Counted from the first letter of the stretch, positions 29,441-38,742 are shown. The stretch is 64,000 nt of DNA from Pseudidiomarina mangrovi (GCF_003999375.1 NZ_RJLC01000014.1:80491-144490); one strand, 5' to 3'. Made by a program: numbers and translations. The notes: generated by a model not told the origin, from the letters alone.

Positions 29441-30307
29441 TTAGGCCATAGCGTTGCGGAGTTTCTTCATGGCGTTGGCTTCGAGCTGACGGACGCGCTC
29501 AGCAGAAACCTGATATTTGTCGGCAAGGTCTTGCAGAGTGGTCTTGCTGTTATCGTCTAACCAGCGCGAGCGTAAAATGTCTTGGCTACGCTCATCAAGG
29601 GTGTTGATGGCGGCAAACAAGCGCTGTTGGGTTTGTGCTTCCCACTGCTCGTTTTCAATTTCTTCAGCCAAATCAGAACGCTTGTCTTCAAGGTACTGGG
29701 CTGGCGAATAGTTGTTGCTCTCACGGCTATCGTCGTCGTCGGAACTGAGCTCAAAGGCTTGATCATACGAGCTCATTCGCGCTTCCATTTCTAGCACGTC
29801 TGAGGTACTGACACCGAGGGTTTCGGCTACAGTGTTGACTTCTTCTGGGGTGAACCAGCCTAAGCGTGACTTCATTTTGCGTAAGTTAAAGAATAACTTG
29901 CGCTGCGCCTTGGTGGTGGCAATTTTGACCATGCGCCAGTTTTTCAGCACATACTCATGAATTTCTGCTTTGATCCAATGCACAGCGAATGATACTAGCC
30001 GCACGCCCATGCTTGGGTCGAAACGACGCACCGCTTTCATCAAACCAATATTACCTTCTTGAATGAGGTCGGCTTGCGGTAAACCGTAGCCTGAATAACT
30101 GCGCGCAACATGCACCACGAAGCGCAGGTGTGACATGATCAGCTGGCGCGCAGCTTCTAAGTCATCCTGTTCCACTAAACGTTCGGCGAGCTCGCGCTCT
30201 TGTTCGGCAGTCAACATTGGAATGCGATTGACTGACTGCACGTACGCTTCAATGCTGCCGCTACTTTGCGGTAGTGCTAAGGCCATACTCGTCATTTCAG
30301 TGCTCAT
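29441..30307 (-). CDS. rpoH: RNA polymerase sigma factor RpoH (sigma-32)
   Basis: Heat-shock sigma factor that directs transcription of chaperone and protease genes. The 288-residue protein is colinear with E. coli RpoH: MALALPQ near the start, region 2 with [20 protein letters not shown] and [16 protein letters not shown], the RpoH box [10 protein letters not shown], and region 4 ending [18 protein letters not shown]. It is downstream of ftsX on the same strand with a 146-base gap that contains two predicted promoters. Confidence 0.97.
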   Translation of the reverse strand: MSTEMTSMALALPQSSGSIEAYVQSVNRIPMLTAEQERELAERLVEQDDLEAARQLIMSHLRFVVHVARSYSGYGLPQADLIQEGNIGLMKAVRRFDPSMGVRLVSFAVHWIKAEIHEYVLKNWRMVKIATTKAQRKLFFNLRKMKSRLGWFTPEEVNTVAETLGVSTSDVLEMEARMSSYDQAFELSSDDDDSRESNNYSPAQYLEDKRSDLAEEIENEQWEAQTQQRLFAAINTLDERSQDILRSRWLDDNSKTTLQDLADKYQVSAERVRQLEANAMKKLRNAMA

Positions 30308-30353
30308 TCAACAACATCCTCTTCTACTGTGCGCTGAGTTTCAGCAACACACA

Positions 30354-30381
30354 TCAGACCAGTTCCGGCCTGAAAAGTTCC
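30354..30381 (-). promoter_or_regulatory. Predicted sigma-E promoter of rpoH
   Basis: Reverse strand: GGAACTT (30381-30375), 16 bases, then TCTGA(T) (30358-30354 and the next base). This matches the sigma-E consensus in both boxes and closely resembles the known RpoE-dependent P3 promoter of E. coli rpoH, which has a GAACTT and TCTGAT pair with similar spacing. It lies about 50 bases ahead of the rpoH start. Confidence 0.75.
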
Positions 30382-30384
30382 CTT

Positions 30385-30412
30385 ATTCTAGCAAAATTGA
30401 CGCTGCTGACAA
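30385..30412 (-). promoter_or_regulatory. Predicted sigma-70 promoter of rpoH
   Basis: Reverse strand: TTGTCA (30412-30407), a 16-base spacer, TAGAAT (30390-30385). Each box has one mismatch. It lies immediately upstream of the sigma-E promoter, giving rpoH a tandem vegetative/envelope-stress arrangement. Confidence 0.6.
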
Positions 30413-30453
30413 CGTTTGATCATGCTGATCTTATCTGATCATATGGGGACAAA

Positions 30454-31434
30454 TTATTGCGGTTCAATGGCGGCAACATGTTTTCTTACCGCTAAATAAG
30501 AACCCAGCAAACCTAAGCCAATGGCCAGCAGCCACAATACCATCATTTCGTTCAAAGTCAGCCCTTGCAGGCTGAACTGACTCTCATACAGCTGACTGAT
30601 GTTACGCACCGCGCTATCAAGCCACCATATCAATACGGCTGTTGCCAACCAAGCGATCAAGCCACCAACAATGCCGTACCACACACCGGTGTACATAAAC
30701 GGCCGCTGAATATAGCTATCGGTTGCGCCCACCAGCTTCATCACCATGATCTCATCGCGCTTGCTGCTAATATTGAGCCGTATGGTATTACCCACTATCA
30801 GCACCACCGATACACACAACAGCAGGGCTAACGCCAAAAAGCCATCGCGCACCAACTGAATCAGTGCGGCAAACTTCTCCAGCCAGGCGACATCCAGCCG
30901 CGCCTCTTCAACTTCGCGCTCTTGCTGCAAGCTGGCCAGTAATTGCCGCGATGCGGCAGGCGAGCGTTGGTCCGCCGCCGGTGTCACTAACAACACATCG
31001 GGCAACGGGTTTTCGCTGAGCGAATTCAGCGCATCACCAAACCCAGAAGCGTCCCGAAATTCCGCTAACCCAGTATCGCGGTCTATCCACGTCACATTCT
31101 CAATCGCCGCCGATAAACTCAACCGCTTAGTAAACGTAGCGACTTCTTGAGCCGACAAATCTTTGCGCAAAAATAGCGTGATTTCTGATGCCTGCTGCCA
31201 ATTGGCACCAACCGTATCGGTATTTTTCACCACCACATATAAGGTTGCCGGTAGGGTTAAACTTAATCCTAATACCGCCATGGTCATCATGCTGGCAAAG
31301 GGATAGCGCACTAATTCACCCAAACTAGCTATGGCTTGTTGGGCATTATGCACCCAGAACATGACAAAACGACGAAAGCCCGAAATTTTAACCTGCTGAG
31401 CACCCTGATTACGCGAACGGAATAGTAAACTCAT
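30454..31434 (-). CDS. ftsX: Cell division protein FtsX
   Basis: Permease-like subunit of the FtsEX complex, which controls septal murein hydrolysis through EnvC. The 326-residue protein has four membrane segments (about residues 42-65, 195-220, 245-270, 298-318) with a large periplasmic loop between the first and second. LRLNISSKRDEI-type sequence and the motif VMKLVGATDSYIQRPF are family hallmarks. It starts two bases after ftsE. Confidence 0.95.
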   Translation of the reverse strand: MSLLFRSRNQGAQQVKISGFRRFVMFWVHNAQQAIASLGELVRYPFASMMTMAVLGLSLTLPATLYVVVKNTDTVGANWQQASEITLFLRKDLSAQEVATFTKRLSLSAAIENVTWIDRDTGLAEFRDASGFGDALNSLSENPLPDVLLVTPAADQRSPAASRQLLASLQQEREVEEARLDVAWLEKFAALIQLVRDGFLALALLLCVSVVLIVGNTIRLNISSKRDEIMVMKLVGATDSYIQRPFMYTGVWYGIVGGLIAWLATAVLIWWLDSAVRNISQLYESQFSLQGLTLNEMMVLWLLAIGLGLLGSYLAVRKHVAAIEPQ

Positions 31435-31436
31435 GG

Positions 31437-32108
31437 TTAATTCTCCGCCAAACCGTCGTTGATCATACGGCCATCTTTCAAACTCAAGGTGCGATAACGT
31501 AACCGCGAAATAAGCCCCAAATCATGGGTTGCAATAAGCACGGAGGTACCTAGGCGGTTAAAGTCCTCGAACAAGCGAATGATTTCTAACGATAGCTTAG
31601 GGTCGAGGTTGCCGGTGGGTTCGTCGGCTAACAGTAACGGCGGCTTATTGACGATAGCGCGGGCGATACCAACACGTTGCTGTTCACCGCCCGACAGCAT
31701 CATCGGGTAGTGGCGTAATTTGTCACCAAGGCCTACTTTTTCTAGCGCAGCGGATACCCGTTTACGCGCCTCCTGCATGCTGTAGCCTTCAATCAGCAGC
31801 GGTAACGCCACGTTATCGAGAATGGTTTTGTCCATCAATAAGCGATGGTCTTGAAAAATCATGCCAATGTCACGGCGCACGTAGGGAATTTCGCGGCGGC
31901 CAATTTTGCGCAAGTCATGACCATTGATCATCACTCGCCCGGCAGTTGGCCGCTCCATCATGCTAATGAGCCGCAACAAGGTACTCTTGCCGGCACCCGA
32001 GTGGCCGGTGAGAAACACCATTTCACCCGGTTCAACGTGAAAACTGACCTGGTTGAGGGCTTGAAAGCCACCTGGGTAAGTTTTACTGACCTGCTCGAAT
32101 TTAATCAT
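31437..32108 (-). CDS. ftsE: Cell division ATP-binding protein FtsE
   Basis: ATPase of the FtsEX ABC-type complex. In 223 residues all ABC motifs are intact: Walker A GHSGAGKSTLLRL, signature LSGGEQQRVGIARA, Walker B LLLADEPTGNLD and the switch histidine in ATHDLGL. It lies between ftsY (eight-base gap) and ftsX (two-base gap) in the conserved ftsY-ftsE-ftsX order. Confidence 0.97.
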   Translation of the reverse strand: MIKFEQVSKTYPGGFQALNQVSFHVEPGEMVFLTGHSGAGKSTLLRLISMMERPTAGRVMINGHDLRKIGRREIPYVRRDIGMIFQDHRLLMDKTILDNVALPLLIEGYSMQEARKRVSAALEKVGLGDKLRHYPMMLSGGEQQRVGIARAIVNKPPLLLADEPTGNLDPKLSLEIIRLFEDFNRLGTSVLIATHDLGLISRLRYRTLSLKDGRMINDGLAEN

Positions 32109-32116
32109 GGACCAGC

Positions 32117-33223
32117 CTATTCCTCGGTCTCGCTCGCGCGTTGAAACAATGCATCAACGAAATTTTGCGCCACGAACGGGCGCAAATCATCAATGCCTTC
32201 ACCGACACCAATATAGCGGATCGGAATGGCAAATTGATCGGCAATGGCAAAAATAACCCCACCTTTGGCGGTGCCATCCAGTTTGGTCAGGGTAATACCG
32301 CTCACGCCCACCGCTTCGGTGAATAATTTAGCTTGGCTGATGGCATTTTGGCCGGTGCCGGCATCGAGGGTAAGCATCACTTCATGAGGCGCTTGCGGGT
32401 CGAGCTTCTGCATCACTCGAACCACTTTTTTCAGTTCGTCCATCAGGTGCGCTTTGTTCTGCAGCCGGCCTGCGGTATCGGCAATTAACACGTCCACGCC
32501 ACGGGCTTTAGCCGCTTCTAGCGCATCATAAATCACCGACGCGCTGTCGGCACCAGTATGTTGTGCCACCACCGGAATATTGTTGCGCTCGCCCCACACT
32601 TGCAACTGCTCAACTGCGGCGGCACGGAAGGTATCGCCAGCCGCTAACATCACCGATTTACCTTGCTGACGAAATTGCTGTGCGAGCTTACCAATGGTGG
32701 TGGTTTTACCGACACCATTCACGCCTACCATTAAAATCACGAATGGCCCTTTTTGCTCCGCTGGAATAGTCAACGGCGTGGCCACCGGGGTTAAGATCTC
32801 GGTCAGTTGCTGTTGTAGCAGTTGGTAGAGAGTTTCGGCATCTTGTAACTGGCGGCGGTCGGCTTGCTCAGTTAAGCGCTGCACAATACGCGTGGTGGTG
32901 GGCACACCCAAATCCGCCATCAGCAGTTGGGTTTCCAGCTCTTCAAACAGCTCATCATCAATTTTTTTGCCGTTGAAAATACCCCACAAACCATCGCCAA
33001 TAGCGCTGGAGGTTTTTTTCAAACTCTCACGCAGACGCTTCCATAGGCTTGGCTTCTGCTGATAGGTATCTGCTTTTTTAGCCCGCGCTTCAGCGGTGAC
33101 TTGCGCACAAATTTCTGCGGCATCAGGTGCCACTACTTCTGCCACCGAGGGTGGTTCTGGAGCCTGTTGCTGTTGTGCCGCTGGCTGGTTTTTACGGAAC
33201 AACGAAAACAATCCTTTAGCCAT
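32117..33223 (-). CDS. ftsY: Signal recognition particle receptor FtsY
   Basis: SRP-type GTPase that docks ribosome-SRP complexes at the membrane for co-translational insertion. With the ATG at 33223 the protein has 368 residues: an N-terminal Gln/Pro/Ala-rich acidic A-domain (shorter than in E. coli), then the NG domain with GVNGVGKTTTIGKLA, DTAGRLQNKAHLMDEL, TKLDGTAKGG and the C-terminal GEGIDDLRPF. An in-frame GTG at 33247 is a weaker start. Confidence 0.96.
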   Translation of the reverse strand: MAKGLFSLFRKNQPAAQQQQAPEPPSVAEVVAPDAAEICAQVTAEARAKKADTYQQKPSLWKRLRESLKKTSSAIGDGLWGIFNGKKIDDELFEELETQLLMADLGVPTTTRIVQRLTEQADRRQLQDAETLYQLLQQQLTEILTPVATPLTIPAEQKGPFVILMVGVNGVGKTTTIGKLAQQFRQQGKSVMLAAGDTFRAAAVEQLQVWGERNNIPVVAQHTGADSASVIYDALEAAKARGVDVLIADTAGRLQNKAHLMDELKKVVRVMQKLDPQAPHEVMLTLDAGTGQNAISQAKLFTEAVGVSGITLTKLDGTAKGGVIFAIADQFAIPIRYIGVGEGIDDLRPFVAQNFVDALFQRASETEE

Positions 33224-33311
33224 GCCGGTTTTACCTTTGAAGTTCACTACACCTAGGGTTTACACTATGCACAGAGTTTACCATGAGATGACCCGAAAGG
33301 CGTACTGTAGC

Positions 33312-33923
33312 ATGCCGCGAAGTGCACACAAACAAAACCGCAGTCAGCCGCAAGGCAGCGGCGAACTGCGCATTATTGGTGGCCAATTACGTGGCCGCAA
33401 GCTGAGCGTGGCTGATGTACCGGGGCTGCGCCCAACCACCGACCGCGTGCGTGAAACCTTGTTTAATTGGTTGCAGTTTGAGTTGCAGGGGCAACGCTGT
33501 CTGGATTTATTTGCCGGCAGTGGGGCCCTGGGTTTTGAGGCGTTGTCACGTGGTGCCGATTTGGTGTTGATGATTGAAAAGGATACCAAGGCCGCTCGTC
33601 TGTTAAGCCAACATGCGCAGACCTTGAATGCGGCTAGCCACGGCAGCGCCTTAGTACAGCCCGGCGATGCGCTGCAATTTTTACGGCAACAACCGGCGGC
33701 GCCATTTGATGTGGTGTTTATTGACCCGCCGTTTCGGATGGGCTTAGCCGAGCATTGCTGTCAATTACTGGAGCAATACCGCTGGTTGCATGCCGGCAGT
33801 TGGGTGTATGTCGAAACCGAACAGGAATGGCAAGGCCACGCACCGCCGCACTGGCGCTTGCATCGCGATAAAAACGCCGGCCAAGTGAGCTATCAACTTT
33901 ATCAGATTGAGGAATCAGCATGA
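33312..33923 (+). CDS. rsmD: 16S rRNA (guanine966-N2)-methyltransferase RsmD
   Basis: SAM-dependent methyltransferase acting on 16S rRNA G966 during 30S assembly. The 203-residue protein has ELRIIGGQLRGRKL, GLRPTTDRVRETLFNWL, the SAM motif DLFAGSGALGFEALSRGA and the catalytic DPPF. In-frame ATGs at 33267 and 33288 would add residues with no family match, so 33312 is chosen. It is divergent from ftsY, as in E. coli. Confidence 0.95.
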   Translation: MPRSAHKQNRSQPQGSGELRIIGGQLRGRKLSVADVPGLRPTTDRVRETLFNWLQFELQGQRCLDLFAGSGALGFEALSRGADLVLMIEKDTKAARLLSQHAQTLNAASHGSALVQPGDALQFLRQQPAAPFDVVFIDPPFRMGLAEHCCQLLEQYRWLHAGSWVYVETEQEWQGHAPPHWRLHRDKNAGQVSYQLYQIEESA

Positions 33924-34201
33924 CAGCAGCCATTTGGCTTGGGCGGGCATTATTTGCCTTGGTGTGGGGTGCTATGTTGGCGAATTTGGTGTGGCCATTT
34001 CCCGGCAAGGGCTATGCGTTATTCTTGATTCTGCTGCTGATCTTGGTGGCTGTGCATCTGCTGCAATTGCTGATGTTCCGCACCGTTTACGCCAGCCAGC
34101 TGCAATGGCGCAGCGGTGATTCGTGGCAAATCATCGCCTTTGGTGTGGTCGGCTGGATGGCCATTTTGCAGGCACAGCCGCAGCGCCAAAATGGTCGCTA
34201 G
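33920..34201 (+). CDS. DUF1145 family small membrane protein (YhhL type)
   Basis: 93 residues with three predicted membrane helices (about residues 5-25, 30-52, 68-84) and a basic C-terminus. It resembles the DUF1145 protein YhhL, which follows rsmD in E. coli; the function is unknown. The start overlaps the rsmD stop by four bases (ATGA) and the stop shares CTAG with the convergent gene. Confidence 0.83.
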   Translation: MTAAIWLGRALFALVWGAMLANLVWPFPGKGYALFLILLLILVAVHLLQLLMFRTVYASQLQWRSGDSWQIIAFGVVGWMAILQAQPQRQNGR

Positions 34202-34812
34202 TCGGCGAGGCTGACGCCAATATTCGAACAGCCCTCTTCAGCCAGCATAGCGCGCATTTGCTGTACCATAGTTTGGCTGGGTTGCGCGGCAGTAGGTGCC
34301 ACGGTTTCAAGGTAGCTGACTAGGGCCTGCTGCACGTCAATTTCATACTGCGTCAGTTCATGCTCACGCAACAATTGCTGCCGCGCCTCAGCGCTTAACT
34401 CGGCGCCTTCGGTTAACTCTAAAAATTTCGCCACACTGGCTTGCGATACTTTGGCTACATCGACCAAATAGCTGCTTTCTTTGTCGAGTAAGCCTTGTAA
34501 CAAGGTGCTCAAGGCCGTACAGGCGTCCATAGCTGGGTATACGCCGAGCATATCGTGGCCGTGTTCGCTGGGGGTCACTTCATCGACCTTTTCTTGCCAG
34601 CGCCCAACGTTGACTTTGGCCTTGCTAGGCTGCCACGACCAATCCCACAACGCATTTAACGCACCGCGCAGCGGCGCTGGGTCACCAAAGCCGGTCACCT
34701 GATGAAACAGCTCGTAATTGGGTAGCATGCGCTCACACAGATACAAACCCAATAGCGTTTGATAGGCAAACGGGAGTGCACGAATACGTTCAAAGGTGTT
34801 CAATACCGCCAT
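34198..34812 (-). CDS. DUF416 family protein (YjaG type)
   Basis: A 204-residue soluble protein matching the DUF416/YjaG family pattern: FAYQTLLGLYLCERMLPNY and the central SEHGHDMLGVYPAMDACTAL followed by VAKVSQASVAKFLEL. Function unknown. The ATG at 34812 has AAGGA five bases upstream; the longer frame to 34863 lacks such a site. It is divergent from the dehydratase gene. Confidence 0.85.
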   Translation of the reverse strand: MAVLNTFERIRALPFAYQTLLGLYLCERMLPNYELFHQVTGFGDPAPLRGALNALWDWSWQPSKAKVNVGRWQEKVDEVTPSEHGHDMLGVYPAMDACTALSTLLQGLLDKESSYLVDVAKVSQASVAKFLELTEGAELSAEARQQLLREHELTQYEIDVQQALVSYLETVAPTAAQPSQTMVQQMRAMLAEEGCSNIGVSLAD

Positions 34813-34884
34813 GGAATTCCTTGCTCCGAAAAGCCTTGCTATGATGAGCGCGTTGCGGCCCACAATTTAGGTAAATAAGTATAC

Positions 34885-35826
34885 ATGGAATTATCACTGG
34901 ATCAGCACTTTTCCGAGCTTCAAGCGGCGGCGCAGCGCATTGCGCCCATGCGCGCGCATACCCCAGTGCTGCATAGCGAAGCGCTTAACCACGCACTGGG
35001 TTGCCGGCTATTTTTGAAAGCTGAACATCACCAGCATACCGGTGCCTTTAAGTATCGCGGGGCCTGCAACGCCTTGCTGCAACTCAGCCCAGAGCAGCGT
35101 GACGCTGGGGTGTTCACGGTGTCATCGGGCAATCATGGCGCCGCTCTCGCGGCAGCGGGTCAACAGTTAGGTATTGCTGTGCGGGTTGGCGTGGCCAGCA
35201 ATGCGTCAGCGGTAAAACGTGCCAACATGGCGCGCTATGGCGCCGAGCTCATCACTATTGAACCAGGTATGGCGGCGCGCGAAGCCTTTGCCGCCGAGCA
35301 ACAGCTCAGTGGCCGAGTGTTTATTCCGCCCTACAATCATCCGCATATTATTGCTGGTCAAGGCAGCGCTGCGCTGGAGCTCCTGCAAGCCGCTGAACCA
35401 CTTGATGTATTGCTAGCACCACTGGGTGGCGGCGGGCTGTTATCGGGCACCGCCATTGCCGCACGGGCCTATGGGGTGGCGCAGGTGTTTGGCGTAGAGC
35501 CGGAACTGGCGGCCGATGGCTGGGCGTCATTACAACAAGGCAGTATTCAGCCGGCTATGCCACCGCTCAGTATTTGCGATGGCCTACTCACTAGTTTGGG
35601 TTCACACACCTTTGCGGTGCTACGCGAGCTGATCGATGGCGTGCTGCTAGTTAGTGATGCAGAAGCACTCACAGCGCAGCAATTGTGTTACACCACCACC
35701 GGCGAATGGATCGAGCCATCATCGGCCACGGTGATCGCCGCTATCATGCGTTATGCTGAGCAATTTAAAGGCTTACGGGTGGGTGCAATTATCAGTGGCG
35801 GTAATGTCGCACAGCCACCGAATTAG
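34885..35826 (+). CDS. PLP-dependent threonine/serine dehydratase-like enzyme
   Basis: Fold-type II PLP enzyme of 313 residues. The Schiff-base lysine is in HTGAFKYRGA (about residue 52), with SSGNHGAALA, the phosphate-binding glycine loop APLGGGGLLSG and the C-terminal SGGNV. The protein has no ACT regulatory domain, so it is the short catabolic dehydratase or serine-racemase type rather than IlvA. Substrate (threonine, serine or hydroxyaspartate) cannot be told from sequence. Confidence 0.88.
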   Translation: MELSLDQHFSELQAAAQRIAPMRAHTPVLHSEALNHALGCRLFLKAEHHQHTGAFKYRGACNALLQLSPEQRDAGVFTVSSGNHGAALAAAGQQLGIAVRVGVASNASAVKRANMARYGAELITIEPGMAAREAFAAEQQLSGRVFIPPYNHPHIIAGQGSAALELLQAAEPLDVLLAPLGGGGLLSGTAIAARAYGVAQVFGVEPELAADGWASLQQGSIQPAMPPLSICDGLLTSLGSHTFAVLRELIDGVLLVSDAEALTAQQLCYTTTGEWIEPSSATVIAAIMRYAEQFKGLRVGAIISGGNVAQPPN

Positions 35827-35841
35827 GCTTGGTGGGCCGGG

Positions 35842-36267
35842 CTACTTGGCAAACAACTGGCCGATATCTTCGAAGGCTTTGAACTCTAGCGCGTTACCGC
35901 TGAGGTCATAGAAAAACATGGTGGCTTGCTCGCCTACTTGGCCTTTAAAGCGAATATGCGGTTCAATCACAAAAGCCTGCCCTTTCGCTTGCAGGCGCTC
36001 AGATAACTGATACCAATCAGGCATACTCAGCACCACACCAAAATGCGGTACCGGCACGTCATGGCCATCCACGGGGTTGTGGTGGGCTTTGGCGATACGC
36101 TCGGGGGCTACGTGAGTGACCAGCTGGTGACCGAAGAAGTTCCAGTCAATCCAATGGTCGGCGCTGCGGCCTTCTTCGCAACCAAGCAGGTCGCCATAGA
36201 AAGCCCGCGCTTTGCTCAGGTCATCAACCGGAATAGCAAGGTGAAACGGCTGTAATGCAGAACCCAT
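35842..36267 (-). CDS. VOC family (glyoxalase/dioxygenase-fold) protein
   Basis: 141 residues forming one complete vicinal-oxygen-chelate unit (two beta-alpha-beta-beta-beta modules). It has [21 protein letters not shown] at the front, [10 protein letters not shown] in the middle and the C-terminal [13 protein letters not shown] with a candidate metal Glu. Candidate metal His residues are in FHLAIPV and PHFGVV. The reaction is unknown. Confidence 0.87.
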   Translation of the reverse strand: MGSALQPFHLAIPVDDLSKARAFYGDLLGCEEGRSADHWIDWNFFGHQLVTHVAPERIAKAHHNPVDGHDVPVPHFGVVLSMPDWYQLSERLQAKGQAFVIEPHIRFKGQVGEQATMFFYDLSGNALEFKAFEDIGQLFAK

Positions 36268-36284
36268 AAATGACCAAGCGCCTC

Positions 36285-36500
36285 TTAATACTGATTTTTC
36301 ATCGCCACCAGCGGCGCAGATTTACGCCATAACCGCGCACCTACAGCCACCAGTAACACAATCCAATTCACCGGTGGTATGGCACCACAGGCTAACACGG
36401 CAAGCATATTCCACAGCGGCTGGTGGTGATGACGCGCCACCAGCACATAAAATAACAACGCCGCCACCAAACCTTGCAAAATAAACAAGTTGAGAGGCAT
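36285..36500 (-). CDS. Small two-helix membrane protein, unknown
   Basis: 71 residues with two predicted membrane helices (about residues 4-22 and 32-56), a His-rich linker (ARHHHQPLW) and a basic C-terminal end. No family recognised. It follows the VOC gene's strand with an 18-base gap, so the two may share a transcript. Coding is supported by good hydrophobic-helix structure and neighbour-like base use, not by homology. Confidence 0.6.
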   Translation of the reverse strand: MPLNLFILQGLVAALLFYVLVARHHHQPLWNMLAVLACGAIPPVNWIVLLVAVGARLWRKSAPLVAMKNQY

Positions 36501-36603
36501 AACGGTATTCCCTTGTTGATAGTTATTGTTCTGGGAATAAGCCTACCTGAACTTCATGAAATTGTAAAAGAGTGTAAATACTGCTGTCACAAAACCATGA
36601 TTG

Positions 36604-37767
36604 TTAAGCCTTTAATGCCTTATCAAGTGCTGCAATTAGGTCGTTTGTATCTTCAATACCGACCGAAATACGCACAAAATTATCCAAAATACCGAGTTTT
36701 TCGCGGTTCTCTTTCGGAATTGAGGCATGGGTCATAATAGCCGGATGCTCAATCAAGCTTTCCACCCCACCGAGGCTCTCGGCGAGGGCAAAAATCTCGA
36801 TGTTTTCTAGGAATCGCCGCGCTTTGGCTAAATCACCCTTCAGCAAGATAGAGATCATACCGCCAAAACCGCTCATTTGCCGCTTGGCTAACTCATGTTG
36901 TGGGTGACTTGGCAGGCCCGGGTAAATCACCTTCTCTACCGCTGGGTGCTGATCCAACCACTGGGCAATTTCCAGCGCTGCCGCGTTGTGATGGCGCATG
37001 CGCAGCGCTAAGGTTTTCACTCCACGCAAGGCCAAATAGCTATCAAATGGCCCGGCGATAGCGCCCACAGCGTTTTGCAAAAAGGTCATTTTCTCCGCCA
37101 GTTCGGCGTTATCACCCACCACCGCAATGCCACCCACCATGTCAGAGTGACCATTGAGGTATTTAGTCGCAGAGTGCATCACCATATCCACGCCCATTTC
37201 TAGCGGCCGTTGGTTATAAGGTGTGGCAAAGGTATTGTCGACCACGGTGATGATGCCGTGCTGCTTGGCAATGCGCACCATGGCGGCAATATCCACCAAC
37301 TTCAGCATGGGGTTACTGGGGGTTTCGACCCAGATCATCTTGGTGTTCGGTCGAATGGCGGCTATAACCGCAGCTTCGTCGGTCAAGTCCACGTAGCTAA
37401 ATTGCAGCCCAGCTGAGCGCCCGCGTACTTTATCAAACAAGCGAAACGTACCGCCGTACAAGTCGTCCATGGCGATCACATGGTCACCACTGTTGAGCAC
37501 TTCCATCATGGTTGAGGTAGCCGCCATACCCGAGGCGAAGGCATAGCCATGCTTGCCACTTTCGAGGTTCGCTACCGCGCGCTCCCAGGCAAACCGCGTT
37601 GGATTATGCGAGCGCGAGTACTCAAAACCCTTGTGTACACCGGGGCTTTCTTGAATATAGGTTGAGCTGGTGACAATAGGCGGCATTACCGCGCCAGTTA
37701 CCGGTTCAGGGGCTTGGCCACCGTGAATAGCGCGGGTGGCGAATTTTAAATCATGCTGGTCAGCCAT
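36604..37767 (-). CDS. Trans-sulfuration PLP enzyme, probable cystathionine gamma-lyase
   Basis: Cys/Met-metabolism PLP enzyme of 387 residues. PLP motifs include SGMAATSTMMEVL, WVETPSNPMLKLVDI, the Schiff-base lysine in HSATKYLNGHSDMVGG and the C-terminal SLGGVESLIEHPA. The family covers cystathionine gamma-synthase and gamma-lyase, which sequence alone separates poorly. The gene immediately upstream encodes a cystathionine beta-synthase-like enzyme (3-base gap), which favours the lyase role: cystathionine to cysteine, 2-oxobutyrate and ammonia. Confidence 0.9.
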   Translation of the reverse strand: MADQHDLKFATRAIHGGQAPEPVTGAVMPPIVTSSTYIQESPGVHKGFEYSRSHNPTRFAWERAVANLESGKHGYAFASGMAATSTMMEVLNSGDHVIAMDDLYGGTFRLFDKVRGRSAGLQFSYVDLTDEAAVIAAIRPNTKMIWVETPSNPMLKLVDIAAMVRIAKQHGIITVVDNTFATPYNQRPLEMGVDMVMHSATKYLNGHSDMVGGIAVVGDNAELAEKMTFLQNAVGAIAGPFDSYLALRGVKTLALRMRHHNAAALEIAQWLDQHPAVEKVIYPGLPSHPQHELAKRQMSGFGGMISILLKGDLAKARRFLENIEIFALAESLGGVESLIEHPAIMTHASIPKENREKLGILDNFVRISVGIEDTNDLIAALDKALKA

Positions 37768-37770
37768 TGC

Positions 37771-38742
37771 TTAACGCTCCAATAAATTACGTTCGTTCAT
37801 CCACTCGTCGTTATACAGTTTTGATAAATAACGATTGCCGGTGTCACAAGCTAGAGTGACCACGCGTTTTGGTTCGGTTTGCTCGCGACAATAACGCAAC
37901 GCCGCAGCAATCAGTGTGCCGCTGCTTGAGCCAACCATCACGCCCTCTTTCACTAACACCTCGCGGGCGGTATTTAAGGCTTCTTTGTCGCTAATCGCGT
38001 AGGCTTTATTCGCCAGCTTGATGTCGCAAATATCGGGCACGAAATCTTCACCGATGCCCTCAACCAACCAACTACCGGCTTCAACCACTTCATTGCGGTT
38101 CACCAGTGGTTCCAAAATAGAGCCTTCTGGATCGGCGAGGACTAAGTCAACGGCTGGGTTTTGTTCACGTAAATAGCGGCCAATTCCGCTTAAAGTGCCG
38201 CCGGAGCCAACGCCACACACAAAGGCATCGATGTTACCTTGCATTTGCTGCAAAATTTCCGGGCCAGTGCCCTCATAATGGGCCGCCACGTTAGCTGGGT
38301 TGGCAAACTGGTTAACGTAAAAATAGCCGTTTTCTTGAGCCAGCCGCGCCGCCATATCTTGATAATATTCAGGGTGGCCTTTTTGTACGTCTGAGCGGGT
38401 GCGGATCACCTCGGCACCCATGGCCTTCAAGTTATTCACTTTTTCGGCCGACATTTTGTCAGGCATCACAATCTTGAGCGGATAGCCTTTGCTGGCCGCC
38501 ACTAACGCTAAACCAAGACCGGTATTGCCGGCGGTAGCTTCAATAATGGTCATGCCTGGGCGCAACGCACCACTTTGCTCGGCAGCAGCAATCATGCTGA
38601 CGGCGATGCGATCTTTAATAGAACCGCCCGGATTCATCAATTCCATTTTGAAATACAGCTCACAAGGGCCAGTGTCGAGGTTGCTGACGCGCAACATAGG
38701 CGTGTTGCCAATCATGGCAAGGACAGTTTGAAAAACTTGCAT
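37771..38742 (-). CDS. Probable cystathionine beta-synthase (cysteine synthase family)
   Basis: Fold-type II PLP enzyme of 323 residues, with the Schiff-base lysine in GGSIKDRIA, ATAGNTGLGLA, the phosphate loop GVGSGGTLSG and GSSSGTL. EGIGEDFVPDICD near residue 225 is the pattern of cystathionine beta-synthases rather than CysK/CysM, and the C-terminal part (RYLSKLYNDEWM) also fits. There is no C-terminal CBS-pair domain. With the next gene it would convert homocysteine plus serine to cysteine. An O-acetylserine sulfhydrylase role is the alternative. Confidence 0.87.
   Translation of the reverse strand: MQVFQTVLAMIGNTPMLRVSNLDTGPCELYFKMELMNPGGSIKDRIAVSMIAAAEQSGALRPGMTIIEATAGNTGLGLALVAASKGYPLKIVMPDKMSAEKVNNLKAMGAEVIRTRSDVQKGHPEYYQDMAARLAQENGYFYVNQFANPANVAAHYEGTGPEILQQMQGNIDAFVCGVGSGGTLSGIGRYLREQNPAVDLVLADPEGSILEPLVNRNEVVEAGSWLVEGIGEDFVPDICDIKLANKAYAISDKEALNTAREVLVKEGVMVGSSSGTLIAAALRYCREQTEPKRVVTLACDTGNRYLSKLYNDEWMNERNLLER

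Noticed and set aside
37771-38742. Annotation as cysteine synthase CysK or CysM
   Set aside because: The EGIGEDFVP motif and the directly following cystathionine gamma-lyase-type gene favour cystathionine beta-synthase; the alternative is kept in the entry.
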